DNA of 64,000 nt from Nocardia albiluteola (GCF_018860155.1 NZ_JAHKNI010000021.1:1-64000), one strand, 5' to 3'; positions 28,663-37,867 are shown, counted from the stretch's first letter. The notes: generated by a model not told the origin, from the sequence alone. Made by a program: numbers and translations.

Positions 28663-29046
28663 TCAGAGTAAGTTACTTGGCGTGTGCTCCTGGCCCGCGG
28701 CGCGCTCGGTGGCGGCGATGGTCGCGCGCAGCATGTGCCTGGCCCGCGTCAGCTCGTCCGCGCGCTGGTCGAGGTCGTCGAGACGGGCGCGAAGCGTGTC
28801 CAGCACGCCCGGGCACGGCCGCAGCGAACTGTCGTCCCGGGTGCAGGGCAGCACCTGCCGGATCACGGCGGTGGGCAGCCCGGCCGCCAGCAGTACGCGG
28901 ATTTGGCCGACCGACTGTTCAGCGGATTCGTCGTAGTCGCGATAGCCGTTGGCGCGGCGGGTCGAATCGAGTAGTCCCGCGCGCTCGTAGTGCCGCAGCA
29001 GGCGCTCATTCACACCGGTCCGCCGGGCCAACTCTCCGATCAGCAT
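28663..29046 (-). CDS. MerR-family transcriptional regulator
   Basis: A 127-residue protein with the MerR N-terminal winged helix (IGELARRTGVNERLLRHYERAGLL, then the GYRDYDE wing) and a C-terminal dimerisation coiled coil (about 70-115). There is no obvious cysteine metal site; a lone Cys pair flanks an RPCPG segment. ATG 29046 has AGGA 7 nt upstream; longer frames begin in the promoter region. It is divergent from an amidohydrolase gene whose promoter has the stretched spacer typical of MerR control. Confidence 0.88.
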   Translation of the reverse strand: MLIGELARRTGVNERLLRHYERAGLLDSTRRANGYRDYDESAEQSVGQIRVLLAAGLPTAVIRQVLPCTRDDSSLRPCPGVLDTLRARLDDLDQRADELTRARHMLRATIAATERAAGQEHTPSNLL

Positions 29047-29088
29047 CAATTTTCCTGTTCTCCGGTGCCCTCGAATCGCCTGCCGGGC

Positions 29089-29119
29089 TTGACCTTCCAA
29101 CGGTGTCAGGGTTCAACAC
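29089..29119 (+). promoter_or_regulatory. MerR-type promoter with 19-bp spacer, upstream of the amidohydrolase gene
   Basis: TTGACC (29089-29094), a 19-bp spacer with an imperfect inverted repeat (ACCTT...AGGGT), then CAACAC. MerR regulators act by untwisting over-long 19-bp spacers. It lies 55 nt before the amidohydrolase start and 43 nt from the merR-like start. Confidence 0.5.
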
Positions 29120-29174
29120 TGGTTCGGCGGCAGTATTCCGCGGCCTCGAGGCCCCAGACGACCAGGAGCTATCA

Positions 29175-29966
29175 GTGATCATCGATGCGCATGGCCATGT
29201 CCACGATCCGGTCGGGACCCACCTCGCGCTCCTCGACGAGGCGGGCGTGGACCAGGCGGTGTTGTTCGCCACCCGCCCGCATCCCGAGCGTGCCACCGAC
29301 CTGCCCTCGTACCGGCGCGAGATGCGGGTGCTGACCGAGGCGATGAGCGGCAATGCCGGGGCGGGCGGACCCGACGGCCACCGGATCGCGTGGCGCGAAC
29401 TGGACGAGGCCCTGGCCGCGCATCCGGACCGATTCATCGGCTTCCGCTCGGTCCGGCTCGACGAGTCCGCCGAGCAACTCGCGGTCGCGATCGAGCGGGA
29501 TGTGGTCGGCGGCGGCTACCGCGGCATCGGTGAGCTGACTCCGCCGCCGGGCCGCGCCGGCCTGCTCGAACCGGTGCTGCGGGCCGCATCCGACCACGGC
29601 GTCCTGCCGGTGGTCGTGCACGGCGCCGCACCCACCGCGGACGCCGATCTGGTGACCCTGGCCGAGCTCGCGCGCCGGTATCCGACAGTGCCCCTGATCG
29701 TCAGCCAGCTCGGCGGCGCACACTGGCTGACCGCGATCGAGCTGGTCCGCGATACCCCGAACATGTACCTGGAACTGTCGACCGCGGGCATCGTCTTCGC
29801 GGTCCGCCTGGCCATCACCGAGATTCCCGACCGCACCCTTTTCGGCTCCGACGCGCCGTACGGCGATCCGCTGCTGTCCCGGCAGACCATCGAACGAGTG
29901 ACCCCGCCCGGTCCCGTGCGGGCCCGCGTCCTCGGCGAGACCCTCGCCGAACTGCTCGGCCTGTAA
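29175..29966 (+). CDS. amidohydrolase-family (metal-dependent TIM-barrel) protein
   Basis: A 263-residue protein, GTG start, AGGAG 6 nt upstream. It opens with MIIDAHGHVHD, the HxH metal site of the amidohydrolase-2 (ACMSD-like) family. Further marks are VVVHGAA (third His), SQLGGAHW, and FGSDAPYGDP with the catalytic Asp. This family hydrolyses or decarboxylates small carboxylates; the substrate is unknown. It is probably the main target of the divergent MerR-type regulator. Confidence 0.85.
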   Translation: MIIDAHGHVHDPVGTHLALLDEAGVDQAVLFATRPHPERATDLPSYRREMRVLTEAMSGNAGAGGPDGHRIAWRELDEALAAHPDRFIGFRSVRLDESAEQLAVAIERDVVGGGYRGIGELTPPPGRAGLLEPVLRAASDHGVLPVVVHGAAPTADADLVTLAELARRYPTVPLIVSQLGGAHWLTAIELVRDTPNMYLELSTAGIVFAVRLAITEIPDRTLFGSDAPYGDPLLSRQTIERVTPPGPVRARVLGETLAELLGL

Positions 29967-30203
29967 CTGGCTGGCATACTCGGGCCTCACATCGCGCGTG
30001 CACGCCACCGCCGATGCTGCCGTGACGGACAGCCCGGGGTGGGTCATCTGGTTCGCGATCGGCGTGCTGTCGGCACTTGTGGCGGTGGGGCTCGGCACCG
30101 CCCGGCTCGGTGACGCTGGACTCGGGGTCGGTCGGGGCTGTACCCGGAGATATTCGGGGCGCGCATCACTCGTGTGGGGGAGGCAGGATCACCTTCTGTG
30201 GTG
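29967..30203. other. intergenic region before the coupled membrane operon
   Basis: The 237 bp hold a possible weak GTG frame from 29998 with one hydrophobic helix (VIWFAIGVLSALVAVGLG), too uncertain to call a gene. A perfect 6-bp hairpin, ATCACC-6 nt-GGTGAT, spans 30188-30205 and touches the ATG of the next small ORF. Confidence 0.3.
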
Positions 30204-30326
30204 ATGAATTCGTTCGCGCGGGGTTCATACGATGGGGCGGTGCGGGGAACCAGTAGTGCGTTGCCGTCGGTCGCGATCGCGGGAACCGTCGTGGCGGTGT
30301 CGAGCGCGGACGAGGTGAGGCCATGA
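30204..30326 (+). CDS. possible 40-residue leader ORF coupled to the Met/His-rich gene
   Basis: Starts with ATG in the right arm of a small hairpin and ends with TGA overlapping the ATG of the next gene (ATGA). About three quarters of its third codon positions are G or C, fitting coding but not proving it. It has no convincing ribosome-binding site and no recognisable domain. The role could be translational coupling or metal-dependent attenuation. Confidence 0.35.
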   Translation: MNSFARGSYDGAVRGTSSALPSVAIAGTVVAVSSADEVRP

Positions 30327-31966
30327 CCGGCGGGCGGTGGTCCGGGTGGGTCCGGGTTCCGTTGCTGTTGTGGGGGTTCGGGCTGCTCATGCTGGTTGGC
30401 GTTGCGCCCGCGGTTGCGGATGCGCCGTCGGCGGGTGGGGATGTTTCGGTGGCGCAGACGCTGGGGGATCGGGAGTTGACCGTTGTGCTGCGGCGGGTTA
30501 CCTCGGTGCCGGGGCCGTTGCAGGTCGAGGTGGTTACCCATGCGGGTACGGCGGGTGGGCAGCTGACGCTGGATGCCACGCCGACCGGGGCCTCCTCGGC
30601 GACCTCGACGTTGCCGGCGCCCGGTGCGCCGACCAGCCGGGGGACGGTCGACCTCGGTGCTGCGCCGGGGATGTATTCCGCGACGTTGCGGGTGGATCGG
30701 CCGGGGCCCTGGGAGCTGGCGGTCGGCGACGGAACTCGCGTGGCGCGCATCCCCTTCATCGTGCCCAAACAGGTGACCACGCCACCGGAACGCCTGGTGT
30801 ACGGCGGATTTCTGGCCGCGGGCGTGCTGCTGCCGGTGTCGATCGTGGTCGCGGTGCGGGCGCGGCGCACGGCCTGGGCGCTGCTTCCGGCCGGGGGCAT
30901 GGTCGCGGGGATCGCGGTGGCGGTGACGGCCGGTGTGCTGTCCTCCTCGTTGCCCCTGCCGCCGCAGCCCGGTGTGCAGCTGGATCCGAGCGTGGACAAT
31001 GTCGGCAACCCGTACGCCCTCGGACAGCCGCTGATCTCGGACTTCTCCCGGCCGCCGGTAATGCTGGCCCTCGGCGGCGCGCCCCTGAGTGCCGGGCGCG
31101 CAGGCGATCTCGACCTCTACCTGACCGACGCCGCCACCGGCGCACCCGTCGACGACCTGATCATCGAGGACAGCGCCCTCATCCACCTGCTGATCGTCGG
31201 CCCGACCGGTGAGCTGGCTCACCTGCATCCGATCCGGATAGCGCCGGGCCACTACCAGATTCACCTCACTCCGCCCGAGGCCGGACACTACGCCCTGTCG
31301 GCCGAGCTGGCGCGCCGCGGTGGCGGCGTGCAGATGGTCCGCGCCGCAACCGGTTTCGACGTCCAACAGGGGAATTCCCCTGCACCGCTGCCGAACACCG
31401 CCGCAACGGTCCACCTCGGCGGCACGACTGGCACCGCAACGACCGCCGTCGGCCCCACCCCCATCACCGTCGTGACCACCGACGCCGTCGCAGGCGCCCC
31501 GATCACGCTGACCGCCACCGTCGGCAGCGCGGGTGACCTACAGCCCTGGCTCGGCATGGTCGGCCACATGATCGTGGCGGGCCCACTTCCCCCCTCGGAC
31601 GCCGACATCGGCACCGCCGTCCAGAACGCCCAGGTGTGGGGCCACGCCCACTCCATGGGCGGCATGTCGATGGCGGAAATGAATGGCCCGGGCACCATGC
31701 CGGACATGCCGGGAATGACAGGCATGACGAACGCTCCGAGCTCGAGCGCGACCCCTGGCACGAATGGTGGTGCGATGCTGATGCTTCCGGTGAACGGCGA
31801 CAGCGCACCCGATGAAACGGTGGCCGCCTACGGCCCGGGAGTTCCCTTCACCTATACCTTTACGACTCCCGGCGAATACCGGGTGTGGATTCAGGTCGAG
31901 CGCAACTACACCGTGCTGACCATCCCGGTCGTGCTGGACGTCGCCGCATCGGGGGCGTCGCGATGA
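30323..31966 (+). CDS. secreted/membrane protein with Met/His-rich, probably copper-binding segment
   Basis: 547 residues. Residues 1-33 look like a signal peptide, residues 34-150 are Ig-like beta-rich, and two membrane helices lie at about 165-215 (LVYGGFLAAGVLLPVSIVV and a following span). The long exported C-terminal part contains a LIVGPTGELAHLHPI stretch of the YtkA-like type and, near 440-470, a Met/His cluster (HAHSMGGMSMAEM, then MPDMPGMTGM). Met-rich clusters of this kind bind Cu(I) in periplasmic copper proteins. It heads an operon with three further exported or membrane proteins, all in ATGA overlap or tight spacing. Copper handling is my inference; no copper enzyme or sensor is adjacent. 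Confidence 0.75.
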   Translation: MTGGRWSGWVRVPLLLWGFGLLMLVGVAPAVADAPSAGGDVSVAQTLGDRELTVVLRRVTSVPGPLQVEVVTHAGTAGGQLTLDATPTGASSATSTLPAPGAPTSRGTVDLGAAPGMYSATLRVDRPGPWELAVGDGTRVARIPFIVPKQVTTPPERLVYGGFLAAGVLLPVSIVVAVRARRTAWALLPAGGMVAGIAVAVTAGVLSSSLPLPPQPGVQLDPSVDNVGNPYALGQPLISDFSRPPVMLALGGAPLSAGRAGDLDLYLTDAATGAPVDDLIIEDSALIHLLIVGPTGELAHLHPIRIAPGHYQIHLTPPEAGHYALSAELARRGGGVQMVRAATGFDVQQGNSPAPLPNTAATVHLGGTTGTATTAVGPTPITVVTTDAVAGAPITLTATVGSAGDLQPWLGMVGHMIVAGPLPPSDADIGTAVQNAQVWGHAHSMGGMSMAEMNGPGTMPDMPGMTGMTNAPSSSATPGTNGGAMLMLPVNGDSAPDETVAAYGPGVPFTYTFTTPGEYRVWIQVERNYTVLTIPVVLDVAASGASR

Positions 31967-32454
31967 ACTGGCAGTCGGCAACGAATTCGCACGCCCGGCC
32001 GGTCGCTGGCCATACCGCACTGCCACAATCCGAACCCGGCGGCGGCCGTCGTCTCGAGGTCGCGGGGATCGTCGTTGTCGTCGCCGCCCTGCTGGCCCTC
32101 GTCGGGTGGCTGGTGTGGCCGAGTCCGCCCGGCGCGCTCGTGCTGCACAGCGGCACAACCGATCACATCGTCACCGTCACCGTTGCGAGTCATCGGATGG
32201 GGGAGACGAGCATCGATCTGGTGGTCACCGATCGAGCCGGAAAGCCGGTGCCGCGGGCGGTGATCCGGGTGCAGGCGATCGAACCGCGGATGGGGTACTC
32301 CGATCCGCCGACCACCTCCACCGAGCTGGGGGCCGGTCGTTATCGCGCGGCGGATGTGTCGTTCATGATGACGGGCCCGTGGAATCTGCAGGTATCCATC
32401 GCCGCCGGCGGGGGGACCGATCAACTATCGCTACCGCTATGGATCGGTGGCTGA
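31963..32454 (+). CDS. membrane-anchored YtkA-like protein
   Basis: 163 residues with one N-terminal membrane helix (about 34-52, VAGIVVVVAALLALVGWLVW) and an exported beta-sandwich domain. The features IDLVVTDRAGKPVP and TTSTELGAGRYRA followed by FMMTGPWNLQV match the YtkA-like/FixH-type fold seen in copper and cytochrome-oxidase contexts. The ATG overlaps the previous stop (ATGA), so translation is coupled to the Met/His-rich gene. Confidence 0.75.
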   Translation: MNWQSATNSHARPVAGHTALPQSEPGGGRRLEVAGIVVVVAALLALVGWLVWPSPPGALVLHSGTTDHIVTVTVASHRMGETSIDLVVTDRAGKPVPRAVIRVQAIEPRMGYSDPPTTSTELGAGRYRAADVSFMMTGPWNLQVSIAAGGGTDQLSLPLWIGG

Positions 32455-32477
32455 AGTGAAGGAAAGGAGCGCCACCG

Positions 32478-32525
32478 ATGAGTGAGCGCAGACCGGAGCC
32501 CGGTCGCCGGGAGGTGCGGGCATGA
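32478..32525 (+). CDS. 15-residue leader peptide ORF
   Basis: ATG preceded by a very strong GGAAAGGAG site at 8-nt spacing, then 15 codons (five of them Arg) ending in TGA that overlaps the ATG of the downstream membrane gene. That gene lacks an independent ribosome-binding site of comparable strength. Ribosomes finishing the leader would re-initiate on it, which suggests translational coupling. Confidence 0.55.
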   Translation: MSERRPEPGRREVRA

Positions 32526-33715
32526 GTACAGCCATACCGTTCGACGCGGCCGGACAGTCCGAAAACGTTGGGGGACGGGAGAAACCGGCGGCCCGCCCGA
32601 TCGCGGTCGCCGCCGGCACCGGCACCGCCGCCCGCGCCGGAGCCTGGGTGGTGTTGCTGGGCATTATCACCACGACCGTCGGCACCAGCTGGGATATCCA
32701 GTGGCACAACGACGTCGGCCCCGACACCTTCTTCACCCTGCCGCACCTGTTCCTCTACTCGGGCAGCGCGATCTCCGGATTCGCCGCCCTGGCAATGGTC
32801 GTCCTGGCGACCTCGGCCCAGCGCGCAGGCCGGGAGGTGCCGCGCGCGGGCGGCACGCCCATCCGTGTCTTCGGCGGCACCCTCACCGCGCCGATCGGTT
32901 ACATGGTCGCCGGCGCGGGCGCGGCGCTGTTCCTGCTGTACGGCCTGTTCGATCTGGAATGGCATTCGATCTACGGATTCGACGCGGTGCTGAACACGCC
33001 CTCGCATGTGGCGCTGTTCCTATCGATCACCACCACCATGGTCGGCAGCATCATCGTCTGCTCCGCGCACCGCGACGAGCTGTGGGGCCGCGCCGGACTG
33101 GTCCTGGCGATCGTGCTGCTGATCTCGTACGCGCCCATCCCGGCCGACGCGCTGAACAACCTGCCGATGCCGGTCGATCCGATCATCGCCGCCACCGTGT
33201 TGTTCGCACCGATGCTGCTGATCATGGGTGCGGTGATGATCGGCCGCGCGGGGGCCGCGCTGGCCATCGGGCTCGCGATGAGCGCCGCGCAGGGCCTGCT
33301 GTGGTGGTTCTCCCCGTGGGCCGCGCACGTCTACGCCGCGGCCGTCGGGCTGCCGTTGCGCGACGGGCTGCTGCCGTTCCCGCCCTCGTTCCCCAGCATC
33401 ATGCCGATGTTCCTGATCGTGGCCGCGGTGGCCGTGGAGGCCCTGTTCTGGGTCGCCCGCACGCGGGCATCGAAGCCGATGCGGACGCTGCTGGTGACCG
33501 GCCTGGTCTCCGGGGTGATTCTCGGAGCGGGCCTGCCGCTGCAGATGATCCTCACCGACCCCGTGTCGCACCTGCCCGCGTCGTCGTTCCTGACCATCGT
33601 GGTCCTGGGCATCCCGTTCGGCCTGCTGGCGGGGTTCCTCGGCGGCCGCTTCGCCGCCATGCTGCGCACCCTCGCGCCGCTGGATCAGGCCCGCACCCCG
33701 CGGGAGGCGCGATGA
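32522..33715 (+). CDS. polytopic membrane protein of unknown function
   Basis: 397 residues with about 9-10 hydrophobic segments after a soluble N-terminus of about 35 residues. Conserved-looking histidines sit at membrane edges: WDIQWHNDVG then LPHLFLYSG, and DLEWHSIYGF then TPSHVALF. Paired WH and PH/SH motifs could bind a metal or haem. I do not recognise a named family. Translation is likely coupled to the 15-codon leader upstream, and the gene overlaps the next one by ATGA. Confidence 0.7.
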   Translation: MSTAIPFDAAGQSENVGGREKPAARPIAVAAGTGTAARAGAWVVLLGIITTTVGTSWDIQWHNDVGPDTFFTLPHLFLYSGSAISGFAALAMVVLATSAQRAGREVPRAGGTPIRVFGGTLTAPIGYMVAGAGAALFLLYGLFDLEWHSIYGFDAVLNTPSHVALFLSITTTMVGSIIVCSAHRDELWGRAGLVLAIVLLISYAPIPADALNNLPMPVDPIIAATVLFAPMLLIMGAVMIGRAGAALAIGLAMSAAQGLLWWFSPWAAHVYAAAVGLPLRDGLLPFPPSFPSIMPMFLIVAAVAVEALFWVARTRASKPMRTLLVTGLVSGVILGAGLPLQMILTDPVSHLPASSFLTIVVLGIPFGLLAGFLGGRFAAMLRTLAPLDQARTPREAR

Positions 33716-34260
33716 CCGGGTGGTGGCGCCGGTTGGGCGTGGTGCTGCTGACGGTCGCCGGGCTGGGGCTGGTCGCGGTCGGTCCCGCCGCCGCATATCA
33801 GCCGGTGAACATCGTGCACACCGAACACGTGCAGGTCGGGCCGTACGACGTCACCGTCGGCTTCACGACCTGGCCGATCCGGGCGATGCAGTCGCTGGAC
33901 TTCACGTTCCTGCCCGCCGACGGCATCGCGGGCAAGTCCGGGACGCTGAAGATCGACGGCCCCGACCGCCGCGCCACCCGCCGGACGATGCCGCTGGTCC
34001 GGCACCCCCGCAAGCGCGACTCCTGGGGCCTGGACGTCAAATCCCTGAACGAGCCGGGCACCTACAGCTTCACCTTCACCATCGACGGCCCGCAGGGCCA
34101 CGGCGAGGGCAGGCTCGGCAATCTCCAGGTGCTCTCCCAGCCCGGCCCGCCGCTCCCGCTGAGCTGGACATTGGGCCTGCTTCCGCTGGCCGGGCTGCTG
34201 ATCTTCCTGGTGGTGGTGTGGCGCAGGTTGCGGCCGGGCCGGCTGCCACTGACCCTCTGA
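33712..34260 (+). CDS. exported, C-terminally anchored protein of unknown function
   Basis: 182 residues: signal peptide 1-28 (ending GPAAA-YQ), a beta-rich exported domain, and a C-terminal membrane helix (about 152-172) with a short basic tail. The topology and the opening NIVHTEHVQVGPYDVTVGF resemble small copper-operon proteins of the CopC/YcnI type, but the His ligands are not clear. Last gene of the coupled operon; a large stem-loop follows. Confidence 0.7.
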   Translation: MTGWWRRLGVVLLTVAGLGLVAVGPAAAYQPVNIVHTEHVQVGPYDVTVGFTTWPIRAMQSLDFTFLPADGIAGKSGTLKIDGPDRRATRRTMPLVRHPRKRDSWGLDVKSLNEPGTYSFTFTIDGPQGHGEGRLGNLQVLSQPGPPLPLSWTLGLLPLAGLLIFLVVVWRRLRPGRLPLTL

Positions 34261-34280
34261 ATTCCGTCGTCCGGCATGCT

Positions 34281-34331
34281 GGTGGCCGGGATCCACGCCG
34301 ACCGAGCCGGTCGCGATGGGTCCCGGCCACC
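34281..34331 (+). terminator. 11-bp perfect inverted repeat after the membrane operon
   Basis: GGTGGCCGGGA and TCCCGGCCACC enclose a 29-nt loop that contains a smaller GACC/GGTC stem. It begins 21 nt after the operon's last stop and ends 27 nt before the S10 promoter, so it would insulate the ribosomal operon. Confidence 0.55.
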
Positions 34332-34357
34332 GTCGTCCGTATCACAGGGACCCCGAT

Positions 34358-34387
34358 TTGAAGTCGGTATGGGCCCTCGTGCATACT
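34358..34387 (+). promoter_or_regulatory. S10 operon promoter and long leader
   Basis: TTGAAG (34358-34363), an 18-bp spacer and CATACT (34382-34387). The transcript would have a leader of about 355 nt (to 34750) before rpsJ, with no convincing gene in it. The block from ACCCCGATTTG through ACTTG and GGTTGC recurs, with substitutions and one indel, before rplN at 61629-61682, which supports both calls. Confidence 0.65.
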
Positions 34388-34750
34388 TGTCGGGTTGCCT
34401 TCACCGGGTGGCGTCTGTCTGTCGGCCAAAACCGGCGGATACCAGGGCCTATCGGTGGCAGGCGAGCAGTACCCACTCAGTATCGGTGTCGAGTCCGGCG
34501 CGGATACGTTCGGGACGCGTTCTACGGCAAGTGGAAAATCCTTCCAGCGCCGAAGAATGAGCGGATGGGCGACACGCCCGACCGCGTGGACCGGATGAAC
34601 CATGACAGATGAACAGCGGCGATGGATCGGTCGGTACCGGTCGTAGTAGTGAGATGCGTCTGCTGTCTTCGTAGGTTCGGGCATGCAAATGAGGGTGTTT
34701 CGGGAGGCGACTTCCGGGACACGACGAAAGCGGAGAAAAGGACACTCAGC

Positions 34751-35056
34751 GTGGCGGGACAAAAGATCCGCATCAGGCTCAAGGCCTACGACCATGAGGC
34801 GATCGACGCGTCGGCGCGCAAGATCGTCGAGACGGTGACCCGCACCGGTGCCCGCGTCGTCGGGCCCGTGCCGTTGCCGACCGAGAAGAACGTGTACTGC
34901 GTCATCCGTTCGCCGCACAAGTACAAGGACTCGCGCGAGCACTTCGAGATGCGTACGCACAAGCGGCTGATCGACATCCTCGACCCGACGCCGAAGACGG
35001 TGGACGCGCTCATGCGCATCGACCTCCCGGCCAGCGTCGACGTCAACATTCAGTGA
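34751..35056 (+). CDS. rpsJ: 30S ribosomal protein S10
   Basis: 101 residues, GTG start, AAAAGGA 8 nt upstream. It begins AGQKIRIRLKAYDHE and contains the S10 loop REHFEMRTHKRLIDI. S10 sits in the 30S head and, as NusE, takes part in antitermination. First gene of an eleven-gene operon; its stop is followed 14 nt later by rplC. Confidence 0.98.
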   Translation: MAGQKIRIRLKAYDHEAIDASARKIVETVTRTGARVVGPVPLPTEKNVYCVIRSPHKYKDSREHFEMRTHKRLIDILDPTPKTVDALMRIDLPASVDVNIQ

Positions 35057-35070
35057 CGGGGACTTCGAAT

Positions 35071-35736
35071 ATGACTGACAACAAGAGCCGTCCGGCCGCG
35101 GGCATCCTGGGCACCAAGCTCGGCATGACCCAGGTCTTCGACGAGAAGAACCGCGTCGTTCCCGTGACCGTCATCAAGGCGGGACCGAACGTCGTGACCC
35201 AGATCCGCACCGAAGAGCGCGACGGCTATTCCGCCGTGCAGCTCGCCTTCGGCGCCATCGACCCCCGCAAGGTGATCAAGCCGGTCTCCGGCCAGTTCGC
35301 CAAGGCCGGTGTCACCCCCCGCCGCCACGTCGTGGAGATCCGCGTCGCCGACGCCGCCTCCTTCGAGGTCGGCCAGGAGCTGTCCGCCGACGTGTTCGAA
35401 GAGGGCACCTACGTCGATGTGACCGGCACCAGCAAGGGCAAGGGCTTCGCCGGCACCATGAAGCGTCACGGCTTCAAGGGCCAGGGCGCCTCCCACGGTG
35501 CGCAGGCTGTGCACCGCCGCCCGGGTTCGATCGGCGGTTGCTCCACCCCCGGCCGCGTGTTCAAGGGCATGCGGATGTCGGGCCGGATGGGTAACGACCG
35601 CGTGACCACGCAGAACCTCTCGGTCCACAAGGTGGACACCGAGAACGGCCTGCTGCTGATCAAGGGCGCGATCCCGGGCCGCAAGGGCGGCATCGTGATC
35701 GTCAAGAGTGCAGTGAAGGGTGGTGCCCGGGCATGA
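35071..35736 (+). CDS. rplC: 50S ribosomal protein L3
   Basis: 221 residues. It shows GILGTKLGMTQVF near the N-terminus and the tip loop with GSIGGCSTPGRVFKGMRMSGRMG near residue 155-175, which reaches the peptidyl-transferase centre. ATG 35071 is preferred over GTG 35053, which overlaps the rpsJ stop, because GGGGA lies at a good distance and homologues start at MTDN. Overlaps rplD by ATGA. Confidence 0.98.
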   Translation: MTDNKSRPAAGILGTKLGMTQVFDEKNRVVPVTVIKAGPNVVTQIRTEERDGYSAVQLAFGAIDPRKVIKPVSGQFAKAGVTPRRHVVEIRVADAASFEVGQELSADVFEEGTYVDVTGTSKGKGFAGTMKRHGFKGQGASHGAQAVHRRPGSIGGCSTPGRVFKGMRMSGRMGNDRVTTQNLSVHKVDTENGLLLIKGAIPGRKGGIVIVKSAVKGGARA

Positions 35737-36404
35737 GCACCGAGACCAAGACCAACCTGACGCTTCCGGTCAAAGAGCCGGGCGGCAAGACCAACGGCAC
35801 CGTCGAGCTCCCCGCGGAGATCTTCGACGCGACCGCCAACATCGCGCTGATGCACCAGGTCGTCGTGGCCCAGGAGGCCGCGGCTCGCCAGGGCACGCAC
35901 GCCACCAAGACCCGCGGCGAGGTCCGCGGCGGTGGCAAGAAGCCGTACCGGCAGAAGGGCACCGGCCGCGCCCGTCAGGGCTCGACCCGCGCGCCGCAGT
36001 TCGCCGGCGGTGGCACCGTGCACGGCCCGCAGCCGCGCGACTACTCGCAGCGCCTGCCCAAGAAGATGAAGGCCGCCGCCCTGCGTGGCGCCCTGTCGGA
36101 CCGGGCGCGTAACGAGCGCATCCACGTGATCACCGAACTGGTTGCGGGACAGGCTCCCTCGACCAAGTCCGCCAAGTCCTTCCTCGCCGAGCTGTCGGAG
36201 CGGAAGAACATCCTGGTGGTCGTCGGCCGCGAGGATGTCACCGCGTGGAAGAGCGTGGCGAACCTGCAGGGCGTGCACCCGATCGCCCCCGACCAGCTGA
36301 ACACCCGCGACGTCCTCAAGAGCGACGACGTGATCTTCTCGGTCGAGGCGCTCAACGCCTTCGTGCACGGCCCCGCCGAAGCTGCACAGGAGGAGAGCAA
36401 GTGA
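35733..36404 (+). CDS. rplD: 50S ribosomal protein L4
   Basis: 223 residues with the exit-tunnel loop signature RGGGKKPYRQKGTGRARQGS near residues 68-87 and the conserved FAGGGTVHGP. L4 lines the nascent-peptide tunnel and in proteobacteria represses the S10 operon; whether it does so here through the long leader is unknown. ATGA overlap at the start and GTGA overlap with rplW at the end. Confidence 0.98.
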   Translation: MSTETKTNLTLPVKEPGGKTNGTVELPAEIFDATANIALMHQVVVAQEAAARQGTHATKTRGEVRGGGKKPYRQKGTGRARQGSTRAPQFAGGGTVHGPQPRDYSQRLPKKMKAAALRGALSDRARNERIHVITELVAGQAPSTKSAKSFLAELSERKNILVVVGREDVTAWKSVANLQGVHPIAPDQLNTRDVLKSDDVIFSVEALNAFVHGPAEAAQEESK

Positions 36405-36706
36405 CCACCATCGCCGACCCCCGCGACATCCTGCTCGCGCCGGTGATCTCCGAGAAGTCCTACGGACTGATCGAGGAAGGCACCTACACCTTCCTGGTGC
36501 ACCCGGACTCGAACAAGACGCAGATCAAGATCGCCGTCGAGAAGGTTTTCGGCGTGACGGTGACCAGCGTCAACACCGCCAACCGTCAGGGCAAGCGCAA
36601 GCGGACCCGCTTCGGTTACGGCCAGCGCAAGAGCACCAAGCGCGCGCTCGTGACCATCTCGGCCGACAGCAAGCCCATCGAGATCTTCGGAGGCTCTGTC
36701 GCGTAA
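36401..36706 (+). CDS. rplW: 50S ribosomal protein L23
   Basis: 101 residues, GTG start overlapping the rplD stop, with GGAGGAG upstream inside rplD. Contains PVISEKSYGL and the loop NRQGKRKRTRFGYGQR. L23 sits at the tunnel exit and docks trigger factor and the signal recognition particle. Confidence 0.98.
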   Translation: MTTIADPRDILLAPVISEKSYGLIEEGTYTFLVHPDSNKTQIKIAVEKVFGVTVTSVNTANRQGKRKRTRFGYGQRKSTKRALVTISADSKPIEIFGGSVA

Positions 36707-36739
36707 GCGGCGGAGAATCCAGAAAGTAGAGAAGAACTC

Positions 36740-37570
<831 letters not shown>

Positions 37571-37585
37571 GGAGGAGGTTAAGAC

Positions 37586-37867
37586 ATGCCACGCAGCCTC
37601 AAGAAGGGCCCGTTCGTCGACGAACACCTCCTCAAGAAGGTGGATGTCCAGAACGAGAAGAACACCAAGCAGGTCATCAAGACCTGGTCGCGTCGTTCGA
37701 CCATCATCCCCGATTTCATCGGGCACACCTTCGCGGTGCACGACGGTCGCAAGCACGTGCCGGTGTTCGTGTCGGAGAACATGGTCGGGCACAAGCTCGG
37801 CGAGTTCGCGCCGACCCGCACGTTCCGTAGCCACGTCAAGGAAGATCGGAAGAGCAAGCGGCGATGA
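37586..37867 (+). CDS. rpsS: 30S ribosomal protein S19
   Basis: 93 residues, MPRSLKKGPFVDEHL start, preceded by a strong AAGGAGG site. Contains IGHTFAVHDGRKHVPVF and HKLGEFAPTRTF. It pairs with S13 in the 30S head. ATGA overlap with rplV. Confidence 0.98.
   Translation: MPRSLKKGPFVDEHLLKKVDVQNEKNTKQVIKTWSRRSTIIPDFIGHTFAVHDGRKHVPVFVSENMVGHKLGEFAPTRTFRSHVKEDRKSKRR

Noticed and set aside
29998..30204. Small membrane protein gene before the Met/His-rich operon
   Set aside because: One hydrophobic stretch but no ribosome-binding site, and the second half has non-coding-like composition.
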